A stretch of 64,000 nt of DNA from Crotalaria pallida. Taxonomy: Eukaryota > Streptophyta > Magnoliopsida > Fabales > Fabaceae. The stretch covers positions 102,553,290 to 102,617,289 of the forward strand of contig CM075649.1 in assembly GCA_037953625.1 (NCBI GenBank), given 5' to 3'. The notes under the pieces were generated by a model. It was given only the letters and a program-made list of their open reading frames with translations, ran no database searches and was not told the origin of the DNA. This document shows, piece after piece, positions 23,791 through 36,208 of this stretch (positions within the stretch are counted from its first letter, which is position 1; every line of letters starts with the position of its first letter). The position numbers and the translations under genes were made by a program.

Positions 23791-24058
23791 CCGAACATCA
23801 CAAACTATCCTTGCCAACCTATTTCATTACCTTTCTCTATGCATGCCTTGCATACATAATTACTAAGGTTGGTCTTTCCATTAATTACTGTGATTTAGAA
23901 ATATTCCAATTTCTCTTTTGAATGATTTATTTGAGGTATAGTCTTTGACACAAAATTTTCCTTTGAATTATCCCAAAACATGCCCTTAAACTTAGATTGG
24001 GTAAAACAAAGTCAATGGTATTCAAAAACTTAACTTTTTATTTTTCAGATTCAGGTAC

Positions 24059-25550
24059 TAACCGGTTACAGTTCCAGGCTAACCGGTTAGAATTACAGAC
24101 CTGAACTGTTTACCATTGTAATTCAGAAAACCCTTTTTCTTGAATTCCCTACCCAATCCATAACTCAGTTTGACAATGTTTATACCTCAAAACCACTGTT
24201 GATATCATTCAAAAGTCTAAATCACATTTCATTGTCCAATGAGCATAATTTCCTCTTGAAACTATCTCATTACCTTAAGGTATTAACTCTTTAACTGCAA
24301 TCTGAACTATAACAGTGTAATCAACTTATTTTCAGATTGTTTTCCATGAAATTAAGGCCTAGATTTGAGTAGGATTTATAAGACTACAATGCTGATTTTG
24401 TAAACTTATTTTCTTTTGCATTTTAACAGGGTCTAACCGGTTACGAATATCGAGTAACCGGTTAGATTATGCAGTCTGACACTAAAACATGAGTTTTAAC
24501 AAACCATTCTCTTCACTACTCAAATCTAACCAAATTTCAACCTTTAACAGAGTTCATATACCTTAAATAAATATATTTAAACACAGAAACATATCTATCT
24601 TGCATGCATTCAATTTGGATACACCAATTGCACATAATTGCACATATTTCACAACTTAATGCATCAATTCACATAATATTCAATTAAGTCATGAAATTAA
24701 CATCAACATAGCTTGCATGCATCCAGATAACATTGCTCAAAACAACAATTGAGCTCAAATTGGCCTCCAAGCCATTTAACCATTTCAACTTATGCCCTTT
24801 GAGTCTCTTGGTGACTCATCCTATATTCTACCACAATTTATTCTCATTCTAGCAAATAGTAAGCTTCCCCCTTACCTTAGGTTCGTGCTTGATGAATCTA
24901 ATCACTGGAATTTGCCAGATCTCCCCAGAATCCACAATCTCCATTTTCAGTCCACAACAGGTTTGGCAGGGTCCAAAAACTACAAGATTTGACACATGAA
25001 TTGGACAAACAAATTGGGGAAAACCATCAACACTCAATCTATGCAACATGCACTACGGATTTGAACAGATTTGAGACTCAAAAAGTGCATGTGCTTACCC
25101 AAATCGAAGTCCAAAGCAAGCTCCAGAAACTCAGAATCAGTGTTGACAGCTCCAACACCCTTACTTTGAAAGTTTCGTTCTCTTGATTCAGGGACTCTCA
25201 ACTCAAAATCTTTATATCAATACAAAGCCCTTGATGTGAGCTTTGTAACAGTGTATCACTCATGTTCTAACTCTCAGAAATGAAGGAGAATTTCAGAGAC
25301 GAACTTACAAACCCTAAACAGAGCTTCAACCCTAAATTCAGAGAATCAACCCCAAATCCTTCAGCAATCCAGCCTTTTATAGACGAATTGGAGTAACATG
25401 CAAGGCGACACGTCTATCTCCACTCAAGGAAGGAAGAAATCATGGCAATTTCTGGGTTAATTGGGTAATTACTCATCAAACGCACTAATCCCAATTTCTG
25501 AGTTCATCGTGTAACCGGTTACACAGCCCTTCTAACCGGTTACATACTGA
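24059..25550 (-). repeat. Dispersed TAACCGGTTA palindromes in F
   Basis: Copies occur at about 24059, 24080, 24434, 24455, 25511 and 25534, near or upstream of the minus-strand promoter and in its leader. They are analogous in position to the TTAATCGATTAA motifs of the copia LTR. Confidence 0.75.
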
Positions 25551-28371
25551 TAAAATTCAAAAATTAATAATTTAATTACTCTTTCTTCAAAAACCTTTTT
25601 AATATTGCAATTAGGTCCCAACCCAAGGACTAAATTACAATATTCACATTTTTTACAAAATAACCATATAAAAATATATCTCATATTTTATATATGAAAA
25701 CACATAATGTACAAAAACTAAAACCTTTAAAACTAATATAAATCAATTATAAATTAATTGTTATAATTAATTTGTCGGTTATTTGGGAGACGAAAATTAG
25801 GGGTGTTACATGGACCGTGTATGTATGTATGTATATTGTGTGATAATTGTTGTTATTTCATGTATATTTGAGTTATAATTAAGTCTCTAAAAAGAATGAA
25901 AACAAATAAGTATTTTCCTTAAAGTAGAAATGAAATGAAAATGACTTAAAGGAACTAGAAATGATTTTTTTAGAAATAAAATTAATTCTGGAAAAATTTT
26001 GATGTTCTTGAAGTGTATGGAATTATATGTTATGCAATTTTTATGTAATTGTTATTGTTTGATTGTATGTTATTTCCTTTTGTTTGATTTAAGTAATTGA
26101 ACAAAAAAAATAAATTTCTGGAAAAATAAAAATAATAGACCGTGAGGTCTATGATGTTGTTTTGAAATTATTTTTGGTAAATTGCTTGTTGTTTGATGTG
26201 TAATTAAATTAGAGTTAATTGTTTAAAAGAAATAGGAACAAATGGTAGTTGTTATAAACTTATAAGAACATGTATTTTTGAATAATTGTATAAGTATGTG
26301 GTTGATGTGTTTATAAATATTAGTTGCTGGAAAAAAGTGAATTATTTTCTAAAAGAGATCTATTTTATATTTTGTTAATGATTAAACCTCTTATTTTTAG
26401 TATACCAAATGATGTAATTATATTATATAGATGCTTTAGGAATTGAAAATATTTTTCTGACTTTTCTATATGCTAGTCGAATTTTAGAGAAAAAGGAATA
26501 CAAGTAATTAAATTTTTCTAATTGATTTGATGATTGTTTTAGTATGTTTAGGGAATATATTACATGTTTATATGGAAAAGATTAATTTTGAAAGTTTCAT
26601 TTTAATTCTGGAAATTTAAATTTTAATCTGAAAAATTTATTTATTTAAGACCCCAAATGATTATTTTTGAGAATGTTAATGATACATTTTTTATATGTGC
26701 AAATGTAATATAGAAACAAATAGAAATAAGTATTTTTGAGTGATTAAAGTAATTTAAATAAAAATATTAAGTTGCTGTCCAGAATTTAGAATTAATGAAA
26801 AAGTAATATTTTATTAGAAATAATAGTATTTTAAAGTCTTTGGCATGAGTAGGAATTGTGTATAATTGTTTTGGATTGTTTTACTTGAACTTCTTGAATT
26901 AATGCAACTTTTTCAGTGGCTGTACAGAAGATGCAACTATTTTATTTTGTTTAATTTTGTCATTTTATTATAGTAGAAGTTGTAATAAGAAATTAGGAAA
27001 AAACGGCATGTGTTTTCGACTCTCTGTTTAAGAGAAAATGAATTTTTAAGTTTGAGTATGCATGTCCAAAAATGTGAAATGTGTGGCATTGATGTCATGA
27101 CTTGTTCTTGAATGATTAAAAATGTAAATTTCATGCTAATCTTGTAGTATAAAGTATTTAGGATTAAAAAGTAGATTTTTAAAAGTAATTTTAGAATACG
27201 TATAAGAAAGGTTGCATAAGTGTTTAAATGAAATGTTGTTTGTCCTTGTATAAAAATGTGTAGAATGATTTTTATTAAAGTAATTAGGCTACTGTCCAGA
27301 ATTTTTTTATAAAGTAAAAATATTATTTTATTTAGTTTAACCTTACTTTTAGACCTTAGTGTATGTATCCTTGAGTAATAAATTGAAATAGATGTTAGAA
27401 CTTTAGTTTGATGAAAATTGTGAGTAAATGCAATGGTTTGAGTGGCTGTCCAGATTTGTTTTATATTGACCTTAGTAGTATGTCTAGAAGATTTGAGGTG
27501 AATTGAAATAATTTAAGTGCTGCCCATAATTGAATAAGTGTAGAAAAATATTACTTTCTTAAGCTTAATCTCATTTTAAGAATTTGGTATGTGAATCTTG
27601 TAGAAGGGAATTGAAAAGAATGAATTTTTGGGTAACTGTGAAGTAATGCAACTTTATTTTGTATTACTGTACAGAAAAGATTTTTATATAGTTGCATGAT
27701 ATTTAAATGTAATTTGATAATGGGACTTGTAATTAAGTTACAGGAAAAAGTAGCATGAGTTCTGAATAAACTAACTATAAGAAAAGTGATTTTTGAGTTT
27801 GTATTATAATACTGTCCAGAATTTTAGTTTGAGTTATATCAACTCTAGAACTTGTTTTGATTTGATAAATGAGTGAGTTTATATTTTAGAATGATTGTTG
27901 ATGTGTTAAGTGTTTATATAAATGTTAAAATTGATTTTTAAAGAAGGTGTTTCTGGGCTGTCCTAATGATTAAAAAGGTTGCATCAAGTTTAAGTTATTT
28001 GTTTTAAGTGGCTTATATTAATCCTTGAGCGGTAGTTGTTATTGATTTTCAGAGTTAATGAAAAGTATGAATAATCTCTTTTGATTTAATAATTAGTTCT
28101 AAAAATTTCCATTGACGTTTTAAAGGTTTTGATTTTGTAAAGTATGATTTATTTTAAGTATTGGAAGTTTTGGTCCAAGTCTTTTAGATTCCTAAAAGTG
28201 ATAAAGGAAATTGTTGTTAAGGATATGTATCTTGTGGTTTGCTTAATTGTAATTGAGTAGTTATTTATGGAATTATTTGTAAATATTATTTGGCAAAGGC
28301 TTTCAAATTTTTCGGATTCGGGTGACGTGATTTCAACTCAGGAGGACACTAATTTGTAGCTTCAACTCAAG

Positions 28372-29764
28372 GTGAGAGAGAAGCCTTCTTAAGACATAGT
28401 GGCATGTAGTGTAATATTAGGACGTTCCGTATCATCTCAAAGGTCGGAACTAGGGATTTATCGGGTGAATAGTAGAACGGCAATTGTGTGTGTATGTTCC
28501 GCCGTTCATACGAAAACACGATCCCTCGGATATAATTGAATGTGTTGTATATCTTGTTTTATTATGATGTTGGATCTATCATAATATTAAATTATTAATG
28601 ATAACATGTCTGGCGAATATGATATATCAATTTATTATTGGAAAATAATTGATTCATAAGATGTCATGGTGGATAATTTTTGGGAATTGATTGAAGGCTT
28701 TATGGTTAAGGAATTAATGTGGAACCTTTACAGAGGTTTATGAAAGTTATAATACTACCCCAGGATCGCATTGTCATGATGACATGCTTGATCTTTAAGT
28801 GTTGAATTCCCTGTAACCTGGAAGTGTCCATGAGAAGCTAATCCCTTAGAGGTCGAGGCCCGTTAGAAGTAAGGTTTAGAATGGGTCGACCACAACTAGG
28901 AATGTTAAACTTTGTAAAAACTCTCCGATAACTTAAAAGACATAGGAACCCTTTATTTTTAAACCTTGCGTTGAGAGTGAAGTAGTGGAGAGGAAAGACA
29001 CCCTGTTTATCTACGGATACTCAGGTATGCTTGGAGATAGGAGTTCTTCAAGTGATGATTGCAATAGGGGAGGGCAAGGACGGTGAAACGTCAAGAAGCC
29101 TCGAGTACTTCTCTAGGCGGGACGGGACTACAATGACAAGGTTCACGCAGGAGTCTGGGCTTTCGTCGTAGCGAGGACTGCAGGCCAACTGGAGATAGTG
29201 TTGTCGCCCCCTTGAGCAAATCATAGATGGTGAGAGGGAACCTGAAAGGGGCTAGAAGTTCGGTAAGGGTTGGTTTTTTGGAAACTTTTATGAAAGGAAT
29301 CTTGTTGACCGCCGGTGTTGGTCACATGAATTTTTATAACTTACTGACCACTGGCGATGGTATAACCTTTTCGTTTACCGACTTTGATGCCAGTGTGGCT
29401 AGGGTTCCTATGCGTCCCACCTGCTTTCCGAACTAGGATATGGTTGGACTTGTGGAGGAGATGTAACGTGTGTGATATCCATACCTTGCACCTCGGTAAT
29501 GGTACCCCCCCTTTTGATTTACCGATGGTATGAAACTTAGAGACTAAAGATAATTTAACGGCTATGGTTTTAAGAGGTATAACCTTCTTGAGAAAGGATT
29601 TTATGGTAACAAATGCAATATGGTAATAGTAATAATGATGTACATGTTTGTGTGGTCTTAATATTCCCCTATGGTAAGCCCACGCCGTCGACGATAATAT
29701 CGTTCGGAAGTGCTTACTCTCTCTATTTCCCTTTCCTGTGGACATTGGGAAACAATGTCTACAG
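28372..29764 (+). ncRNA. Structured leader-intron RNA region, E1
   Basis: After AAG|GTGAGAG (28371/28372) come GTTCCG/CGGAAC with a conserved intervening loop, GAACGGC/GCCGTTC (28475-28481/28501-28507), GGTCGA+CCCGTT/AATGGG+TCGACC (28851-28891), ACTTCTCTAG/CTGGAGATAGT (29107-29116/29189-29199, one bulge), CGGTAA/TTACCG (29494-29524) and ACGATA/TATCGT (29691-29703). These are the same helices as in A and B with different bases. Single-stranded blocks such as GTCGCCCCCTTGAGCAAATC and GACGGTGAAACGTCAAGAAG are nearly invariant. It ends at the acceptor CAG 29762-29764. Confidence 0.5.
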
Positions 29765-31011
29765 ATGGCAGATCAAGGAGTGGTAGCTTAAGACAGGAAG
29801 AGGATCAGGAGATGACGCACGTACAAGGAGAAAGCAGAAGCGGCAATCGAGAAATCTTCTAGACATTTGTGATGGGAGATAGCAATGAAGACTTGTAGTA
29901 TAAGATAGGATAGTCTTTGCTTTGTATCCTATCTTAAGGTGATTAGGACATGATTAATCTGTCCCGTATGTAACCCCAGTTGTAATATGGATTATTTTAA
30001 ATGGAATAAAAGAAGTTCTTTTTGATTATGTATGAAGTTAATTTAAATAATTAAATGTTTTCCGCAAATTAACCATCGAATAATTTTGGCATTACGAAAA
30101 GGAGCTTTTTGGAAAAGTGTTAGTGACATCTCTTTTTGGAAAGGAATTTTATATTGCGAGTTATGAACCAAATATTGAAAACCAAATGAATCAAATTGTT
30201 TTATGAAAACCTTTTTGTAAAAGAATTAAAATGAAATGGTTTGGTAATGTTTATTTAAAAAAAATAATAATAATAATAAAAATGGCGCAAATATTTAGTG
30301 AAAATTTTATTTCCAAATCGGGGTGTTACAATGATCTTAAGGAAATTAAGCTAAAATGAATTGCTTGAAACTATGTTGTGAATATTTATTTTATATTCGG
30401 TTCCTTACTTAATGACAAAATAAATAAATAAATCAAATTAATTTTGAAAGAGTATGTGTTTATATATGTATGTGCATTCGGTTAGGACTAAAAGAAAATG
30501 AAATTCGAATGCTTAAAATAAAATAAGTTGATTTATGTGATTTCAATAAGTGACGTTGGATTTATTTTCTTTGATTCCATTCGGTTATGTGGTCTAAGTA
30601 GGTTTAGGGAGTTTAATTACATGAATAAAATGTGCATGAAAATAAATGTTGATGTAATTGGTTTGGAACCTGATGTTGTTTGATTATGAGTACTTGCATT
30701 ACTAAATGTTATTTGCACTTGTATGTGACATGATTTGCTTGAATGTTATGATGCATGCTAGGCTGTTCTAAATTGTTTTATGATAAAAACATGGATTTTC
30801 AAAGTATTGATTTTAAGTTAAAAAGTTATTTAAAAGAAAAGAATATTTTATGATATTTTCGGAGTTTTAATAAAATGATTTTGTAAAACTAAATTGCTTT
30901 TCAGAATTTCTTGGATCATGCTTTTATGTTTACGAATGTTTTCATAAGATTTAAGGAAGAGTTTTCAAATAGCGTTTAGATCAAGAAAAATATTAAAATG
31001 TTCTATTTAAT

Positions 31012-31095
31012 ATGAGGAATGATAAAGACAAGGGGTTGGGGCAGATGGCAGCACAAGGTTTCAAGGAGGGCACACATTCAACAGATGGACCTCAG
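31012..31095 (+). other. Putative exon 1 of the LTR gene, A2
   Basis: 28 codons from ATG to CAG|GTGAGAG, matching the A1 exon in start, length and phase (MRNDKDKGLGQMAAQG). Confidence 0.4.
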
Positions 31096-33101
31096 GTGAG
31101 AGAGAAGCTTTCCCTAAGACACCGTGGTAGCTAGGTGATTTATTAGGACATTCCGTATCATCTCAAAGATCGGAACTGTGTGGTTGGCGTCAGTAGTATA
31201 AGTGGCAATTGTTTGCTTTGTATGGCCCCTTATACGAAGGTGAAAAAGACCACAATGTTATTATGTGATTTTGTGTGTGTTGATAGCATGCTTCTAGTTG
31301 TTTATGATTGATATTGTTTATCGCTATTGATTATGATAAGTAAATGGTTGATGGACGTCTGTTACGTCCCGAATAAGGAAACAAAAATGAAATGAAAGAG
31401 TTGCGGGAATGATGAATTGAAAGTGATGGTATATTAGTAAAAGAATGATGAAAGAGATAAGAGAGTGATTGAGAAAAGAGATAAGAATTTGACTGGAGAG
31501 AAATTGGTAATGATGAGAATGAGCCAGAGCTGGGAAGAGTGATGTGAATTGTTGGAATGAGAGATGAGGTAAATGGAGCTGGGCTCCTTGGGTTTTGGTT
31601 TTAGTCTGGGTACTCGTGTTGAGTTGAGCTTGCTCCTCCATTAGTGCCCAACAAAAATGTGTCTTTGAAAAAGAGTTTTTGAAAAAGGAAATCTACGAAA
31701 GGAATTGTGAAAAGAAATATTTCTGAAAAAGGTTTTATGAAACGAAATCTTGGGAAAGGTTTTTGAAATGGAATTTTTGAAGAAGCTTGTGAAACAGGAT
31801 TTTTCAAAGGAGTTTTTATGAAACGATCTTTTGAAAGAAGTTTTATGAAAGGATGTTTCAGAACAACGTTTTTGAGAAATTTTTACGAAATGACATCTTT
31901 GAGGAAAAGTCTGTGGAAATGATAATTTTGGTGAATGTTGGTGAAAATAAAGTTTTGTGAAAGTTTTGGGAATAGAGTTGTTGAAGGTCGAGAAAGAAAA
32001 TTTTTAGAAAGTTGAGAACTCAAGGATTTTTGAGAAGGGTGGTGAAAAGAAAGATTGAAGAGTGAAATGTGAATCTGTTGATGTGATCCCAGCTCTATGC
32101 TACGTGAGTTTTGATAAAGAGAAAGATTGTGCAAAGTGAGCGGTCGGGACTCACTGAAGGGATGTACGAAGGGTGATCCGACCAATAGGTTAATTAAAAA
32201 GATAAAAGACTTTAAAAGACATTAACAACGAACGTGGTGAGATATGAGAGTTAACCCGAAGTAGTGGAGAGGAAGGAACGATAAGTATCTGCGGATACTT
32301 AGGACGAGATTGCATTAGGGGAGGACGATGACGGTGAAACGTGTAAGTCTAGAGTATTGTTGTAGGCAGAACGAACTCCATAAGTGGTGCACTAACGTGG
32401 TGGGGCTGGGTCTAATACCGTGGTAAGTTCTGCGTGCGCACTACAACAATACTGTCGCCCCCTAGATTGCAAATCGAGAACAGTGAGAGGGACTGGAGTG
32501 GGGCATTTGTTTGCCACTGCGAGGCAGTGTGCCATGTTATTATATGAATTGATATTGAGGCTGAGCCTCCTGGTCTGGGACCATTTGTGATTGACAGCTG
32601 TCGTGCCCGCACGGTAAAGGTCCTGTACTCCTGTTTGCTTCCGACTAGGTGGTTGGTTGGTCGAGGAGATGTAGGCTTGTAACGCGAGTGCTAACTACGA
32701 AGGAAACGCGTACCTCGATGATCCCTTAACTCCCCTGATCATCGATGGTGGTAATTTAATAAAACATTATAAGGAAAAGATTTGTATATAAGAGGGTGAG
32801 AGTTGAGAAGTGTGGAAAATAAAAAAGAGGTTAAGAATGAGAAAGAGATTGAAATGAGAACTTGGAAAAGGAATTATGCCCCCGGAGTGGGAGGAGAAAT
32901 AAAAGTGGAATGCTAAGAAGAAATTAATAATGAAACAGTATATTAGTTATGTTGCATGTTGCTTTGTATGTGTTGTGTGTTATTTGTGTGTGTCCTATTA
33001 TTTTGCCTACCGTAATTCCACATCGTCGACGCTACGCGTCCGGATCGCTTACTCTCTCCTGTTCGTTGGCGTATCGGTATTGCCGCCATTTCAACGGGCA
33101 G
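31096..33101 (+). ncRNA. Structured leader-intron RNA region, A2
   Basis: Helices are GTATAAGTGGC/GCCCCTTATAC (one mismatch, 31196-31235), GGTCGG/CCGACC (32142-32147/32178-32183), GTATTGTTGTAG/CTACAACAATAC (32354-32365/32441-32452) extended by GCAGAAC/GTTCTGC (32366-32372/32427-32433), CACTGC-GAG-GCAGTG (32515-32529), CGATGATC/GATCATCG (32715-32744) and GACGC-TAC-GCGTC (33028-33040). Confidence 0.55.
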
Positions 33102-33464
33102 ATGGAATGCTGTATGGATGTCACCACATGGAGTAAGTATGGAAGAGGATGGAAGCGAACCGCAAGGGGTTGGGTATGGATCGGCCATGCGCAGATCGTG
33201 ATCCCCGACCCGGAGCACCAACTGAGCGGAGCTGATTTAGGACCACTCCTGAGACAAGTTACCGTGCGGGGATATAAGAGCTACAAGGAAAAGGCGCAGT
33301 ACGAGAAGCGGTGGAATTATACTACCAGAGACGAAGGGAAGCCGGGGCACGATGACACAGAAGCGACCTCGACCCGAGGAGTATCATCCTTAGGAAAGAA
33401 GAGAGGACACAAGAAGAAGGAGGACCTTCATCCGATTGCTTTCAATAGAGTAGTTGAACAATAG
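33102..33464 (+). CDS. LTR-embedded small ORF of family A (A2 version)
   Basis: 120 residues from the ATG after CAG at 33099-33101. The frame is also open upstream to an ATG at 32949 (171 residues in all, with a hydrophobic start MLHVALYVLCVICVCPIIL). In A1 that upstream part is out of frame and contains a stop, so I prefer 33102. Over about 70 ungapped codons I count roughly 20 silent-only and 24 replacement differences against A1. In the block IVIPDPEHQLSGA nearly all differences are silent. The Trp and Gly positions in GRGWK and GW.W are kept. The tail is Lys-rich (KKRGHKKKEDLHPIAFNR). Function unknown, and it could be a remnant. Confidence 0.5.
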   Translation: MECCMDVTTWSKYGRGWKRTARGWVWIGHAQIVIPDPEHQLSGADLGPLLRQVTVRGYKSYKEKAQYEKRWNYTTRDEGKPGHDDTEATSTRGVSSLGKKRGHKKKEDLHPIAFNRVVEQ

Positions 33465-33842
33465 TATGGTTAGTCTAGATTGTAGTAAATGTACCGTGGT
33501 AAGGATTACCTGAGCAATGGTATGCCGATGTAACTTCACTCATTCTGAAGACTGCCCGACTTCTTATAACTTTATGAAATGTGTTCAATCTTCTTTAAGG
33601 AAATAAATGGAGTTGCTTAAGTGGGACTAAACTACTTACGGAAAGTGAAGTAGGTGAGTTTGGTTCCTAGTAACAACTCGGTTTTCGAAATAGAAGGTTG
33701 AATGATATTGATAATTTTTCAAGAAACGTTTTCAAACCCTTCAACAATGTTATATATAAAAAAAAAATGGCCTCATTTTTTGCAACATTAATAAATAAAA
33801 GTCAATTGTTCCAGTTTTCGAAAATCGGGCTGTTACAGACTT

Positions 33843-34268
33843 CACTTTCGAGGACGAGGAAAGCCTACAAGAAGAAAAGGGAAGTCTCATCCGGTGGTGT
33901 ACGACAGAAAGAGTTAGGGGTAGTGTTTTAGTTAAGTTTATTGTTTGTGTTTTGGGTCAAGGATTATCAAGCAATGTGCCAACTTCGTAACTAAGCCCAG
34001 TTTTAATTCTGTATTGTGGAATACTCTATTTTGGAAGAACAACCAATGTAGTCTTGAGGAAATATCATGATGATTTGGAAACCAGTCTTGTTATGAAAAT
34101 GAAAGTTTTCTGAGAATGAATGTTTTAAGTAACAACTTGATTTTCAACAAAAGGACGTTTAATTACATCAATGACTTTTCAACAAACAAAAAAAAAATTT
34201 GCCTCATTTTTGGTAATTTTTAATGCACAAAGTTAATTATTTTGGTTTACGAAAAGCGGGCTGTTACA
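33843..34268 (+). mobile_element. B 5' LTR, terminal part
   Basis: It resumes after the second GACTT and matches 52686-53111 of the 3' LTR. It ends CGGGCTGTTACA. Joined across A2, a frame without ATG starts at the CAG acceptor (TEYHKEIITLEEW) and stays open for about 75 codons. Confidence 0.92.
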
Positions 34269-34271
34269 GAA

Positions 34272-34283
34272 TGGTATCAGAGC
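34272..34283 (+). other. B primer binding site (tRNA-iMet type)
   Basis: TGGTATCAGAGC lies 3 bases after the LTR end, as in A1. Confidence 0.92.
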
Positions 34284-35517
34284 TTATGGTAATCCTTAGT
34301 GGCCTTAAGCATGGGCTTACATGCTTTGTTTGTGTGACTCTGTATGTTTGCTAGTATAAGGATAGGAGCATAGGATTAGATTCTCATCTTTTTAGGATGT
34401 GAGAATTTGTTTGTGGCTTAAGTTTGGCCGAGTTAGTTTAGGGAACCTATTCATCCTACAGTTTGAAGGAAGTAGACCAAGTAGGAAAGGGAATAGATTC
34501 TAAGATTAAAACCCCTTAACCTTTGGTGTTTCACCAGTCTTTGATAGATCCCAGTTTATTGACCCAAAATGCACCCTTGTCCAAAGAGTAGTCGGTACCT
34601 TTGAGGATATAGGATGTTGTTCCTGAATTTCCTGTTTATTGGATTGCTTCAACACACCAGTTCTTGTTGTTAAGATTTGAACTTTTTCTTCATAAACCCC
34701 TATCAAACCGTAGCCTTACCAATCCTGTTTAAGACTCATTAGTCCAAAATTGTAGAATTAGAAATACCATAGTTACCCAAATGGTTTAGGCTTGAACGAT
34801 TAAGGGAGGATGAATAGTTTAAGCTAAGTAAGGATATAAGCTCATAGTGGGTTTAGTGATAAGTCTGATCAAAGTTGGGGAGTCACCAGAAAGAAGTGTA
34901 TGTTACCAGTTATTAGAGGAGTTTTGAGAAAAATCTGAGAACTAGGATTGCCATACACCCTAATTAGGAAATGAGATGATCAAGGGTGAAGTCTAAGTGG
35001 TAATAGGAATCCCCTTAAGCAAGAAAAGGATAGACTAAAACCCTAGAACTAGAAGGAGAACTAAAGACAGGAATAATTATTGTGAGGTAGCAGGAACCCA
35101 AACTGTAGTTGTAACATCCCGAATTTTAAACCCGAAGATAAATAAATAAATAATAATTAGAATAATTAAAATGAAAATAATAAACCACAAATAGGTATCC
35201 CAAATGAGAATCTTAGCATTAGAAGAGAATAATAATAATACTAAGCGAATTAGAGAAGAAAGGAATGTTAAATCGAAGTTAGGATCGGGCCAGAAAATAG
35301 ATAATTCGATAATAAACATAATAACAAGGGAAAAATTAAAATAAAAGATTTAAGAATCAAAACACAATTCCCACCGTTGGATATGAAGATATGATTTTTA
35401 GGAAGTTGCTCGTCAAATTTGAGCAAGATCCGACGGTGAACGAAGAAGTTAAGGAGGTTTGAAGTTCGGAAGAAAATAGAAGGAAAATAGAAAAATGAAA
35501 CAGCAGTACCTGCTCAT

Positions 35518-35572
35518 TTCGCTTAAGCGAAACAGCTTCAGGGGCAACACGAATGGTGTTCGCTTAAGCGAA
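35518..35572 (+). repeat. Two 14-bp palindromes TTCGCTTAAGCGAA in D
   Basis: Perfect palindromes at 35518-35531 and 35559-35572, just upstream of a CT-rich leader (35620-35960). The proline/serine-rich ORFs in that CT stretch are composition artefacts. Confidence 0.9.
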
Positions 35573-36208
35573 ATTCCTTCGAACTGAAACAATAAATTCG
35601 GGTTTTGGGGGTTGAAACCCCCATTCCAACCCCCCTTTCTCTCTCCTCTCCTCCGCCCATCCCTCTCCTCCCTCCTCCACGGCCTTCAGCCACCAAGGCC
35701 GCCGCCCCACCGTGGCCACCCTCCTTCTCTCCCTCAACCGGTCTCTCTCTCTTGCTTTCTCTCCTTCCCTCACACTCTCCCTCCTCACAAACTCTCTCTC
35801 TCCTCCCCACTCACCGCCACCGCCACCTCCACGAACCACCACCACTTACCACCACCACCATCCTCATATTTCTCTCTCCCTCTTCCCCTTTGACTTCGGT
35901 CTCTCTCTCTCCCCTTTTCTCTCTCTTTCCGATCGGAGCCGCCACCGTGGCCGCTGATCGAACCACCACGGGCCACAACCCCCCATAGCTCTCCTTCATT
36001 CATTGCTCTCACACCCATGAGCCTTCTCTCTCTCCTCGGATCGCACCGACGCCGTTACCGGTCCGTGATCGTGCTGGACTCGTGTCGGGAACCTCGGAGC
36101 TCGAAGCCTTGCCTCGGTTTAGTCACGGTCGTTCCCCGCTAACGAGGAGCAACACTGACGCCATCATCATCACCAAGCTAAATCCAGGTTCTATTTAAAA
36201 AGCCCGAG

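Larger units (their letters stand above)
22421..25810 (-). mobile_element. Element F, solo LTR on the minus strand (3,390 bp)
   Basis: TSD TGGAC is at 22416-22420 and 25811-25815. On the minus strand it starts TGTAACACCCCTAATTTTCG and ends GGAGTGTTACA. Orientation is supported by a minus-strand TATAAAAGG (25373-25381) followed by CT-rich leader and a minus-strand AAG|GTAAGG donor-like site at 24875-24874. It has no primer site or coding region. It carries GTAACCGGTTAC/CTAACCGGTTAG palindromes and a hairpin array. Confidence 0.87.
20456..30330 (+). mobile_element. Element E1, solo LTR interrupted by F
   Basis: It starts TGTGAGACCCGC and ends GGGGTGTTACA, both shared with the E2 LTR. Net length is about 6,480 bp without F. 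No primer site follows, so it is a solo LTR. The flanks ATTCT and ATGAT do not match, so a clean TSD is missing. TATAAATAG lies at 21660-21668, a GAG|GTAAC donor-like site near 21830, and the structured region starts at the donor 28372. Confidence 0.88.
18206..33837 (+). mobile_element. Element A2, solo LTR interrupted by E1
   Basis: TSD GACTT is at 18201-18205 and 33838-33842. It starts TGTAACACCCC and ends CGGGCTGTTACA. Net length is about 5,757 bp after removing E1, close to the 5,919-bp A1 LTR. There is no primer site or second LTR, so it is a solo LTR left by LTR-LTR recombination. It is clearly diverged from A1 along its length, which makes it useful for comparison. Confidence 0.92.

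Noticed and set aside
29227..29436. 69-codon ORF in E1
   Set aside because: It lies in the structured region. E2 does not keep the frame.
35605..35988. Pro/Ser/His-rich ORFs in both strands of D
   Set aside because: Overlapping frames on a CT-rich leader. This is a composition artefact.
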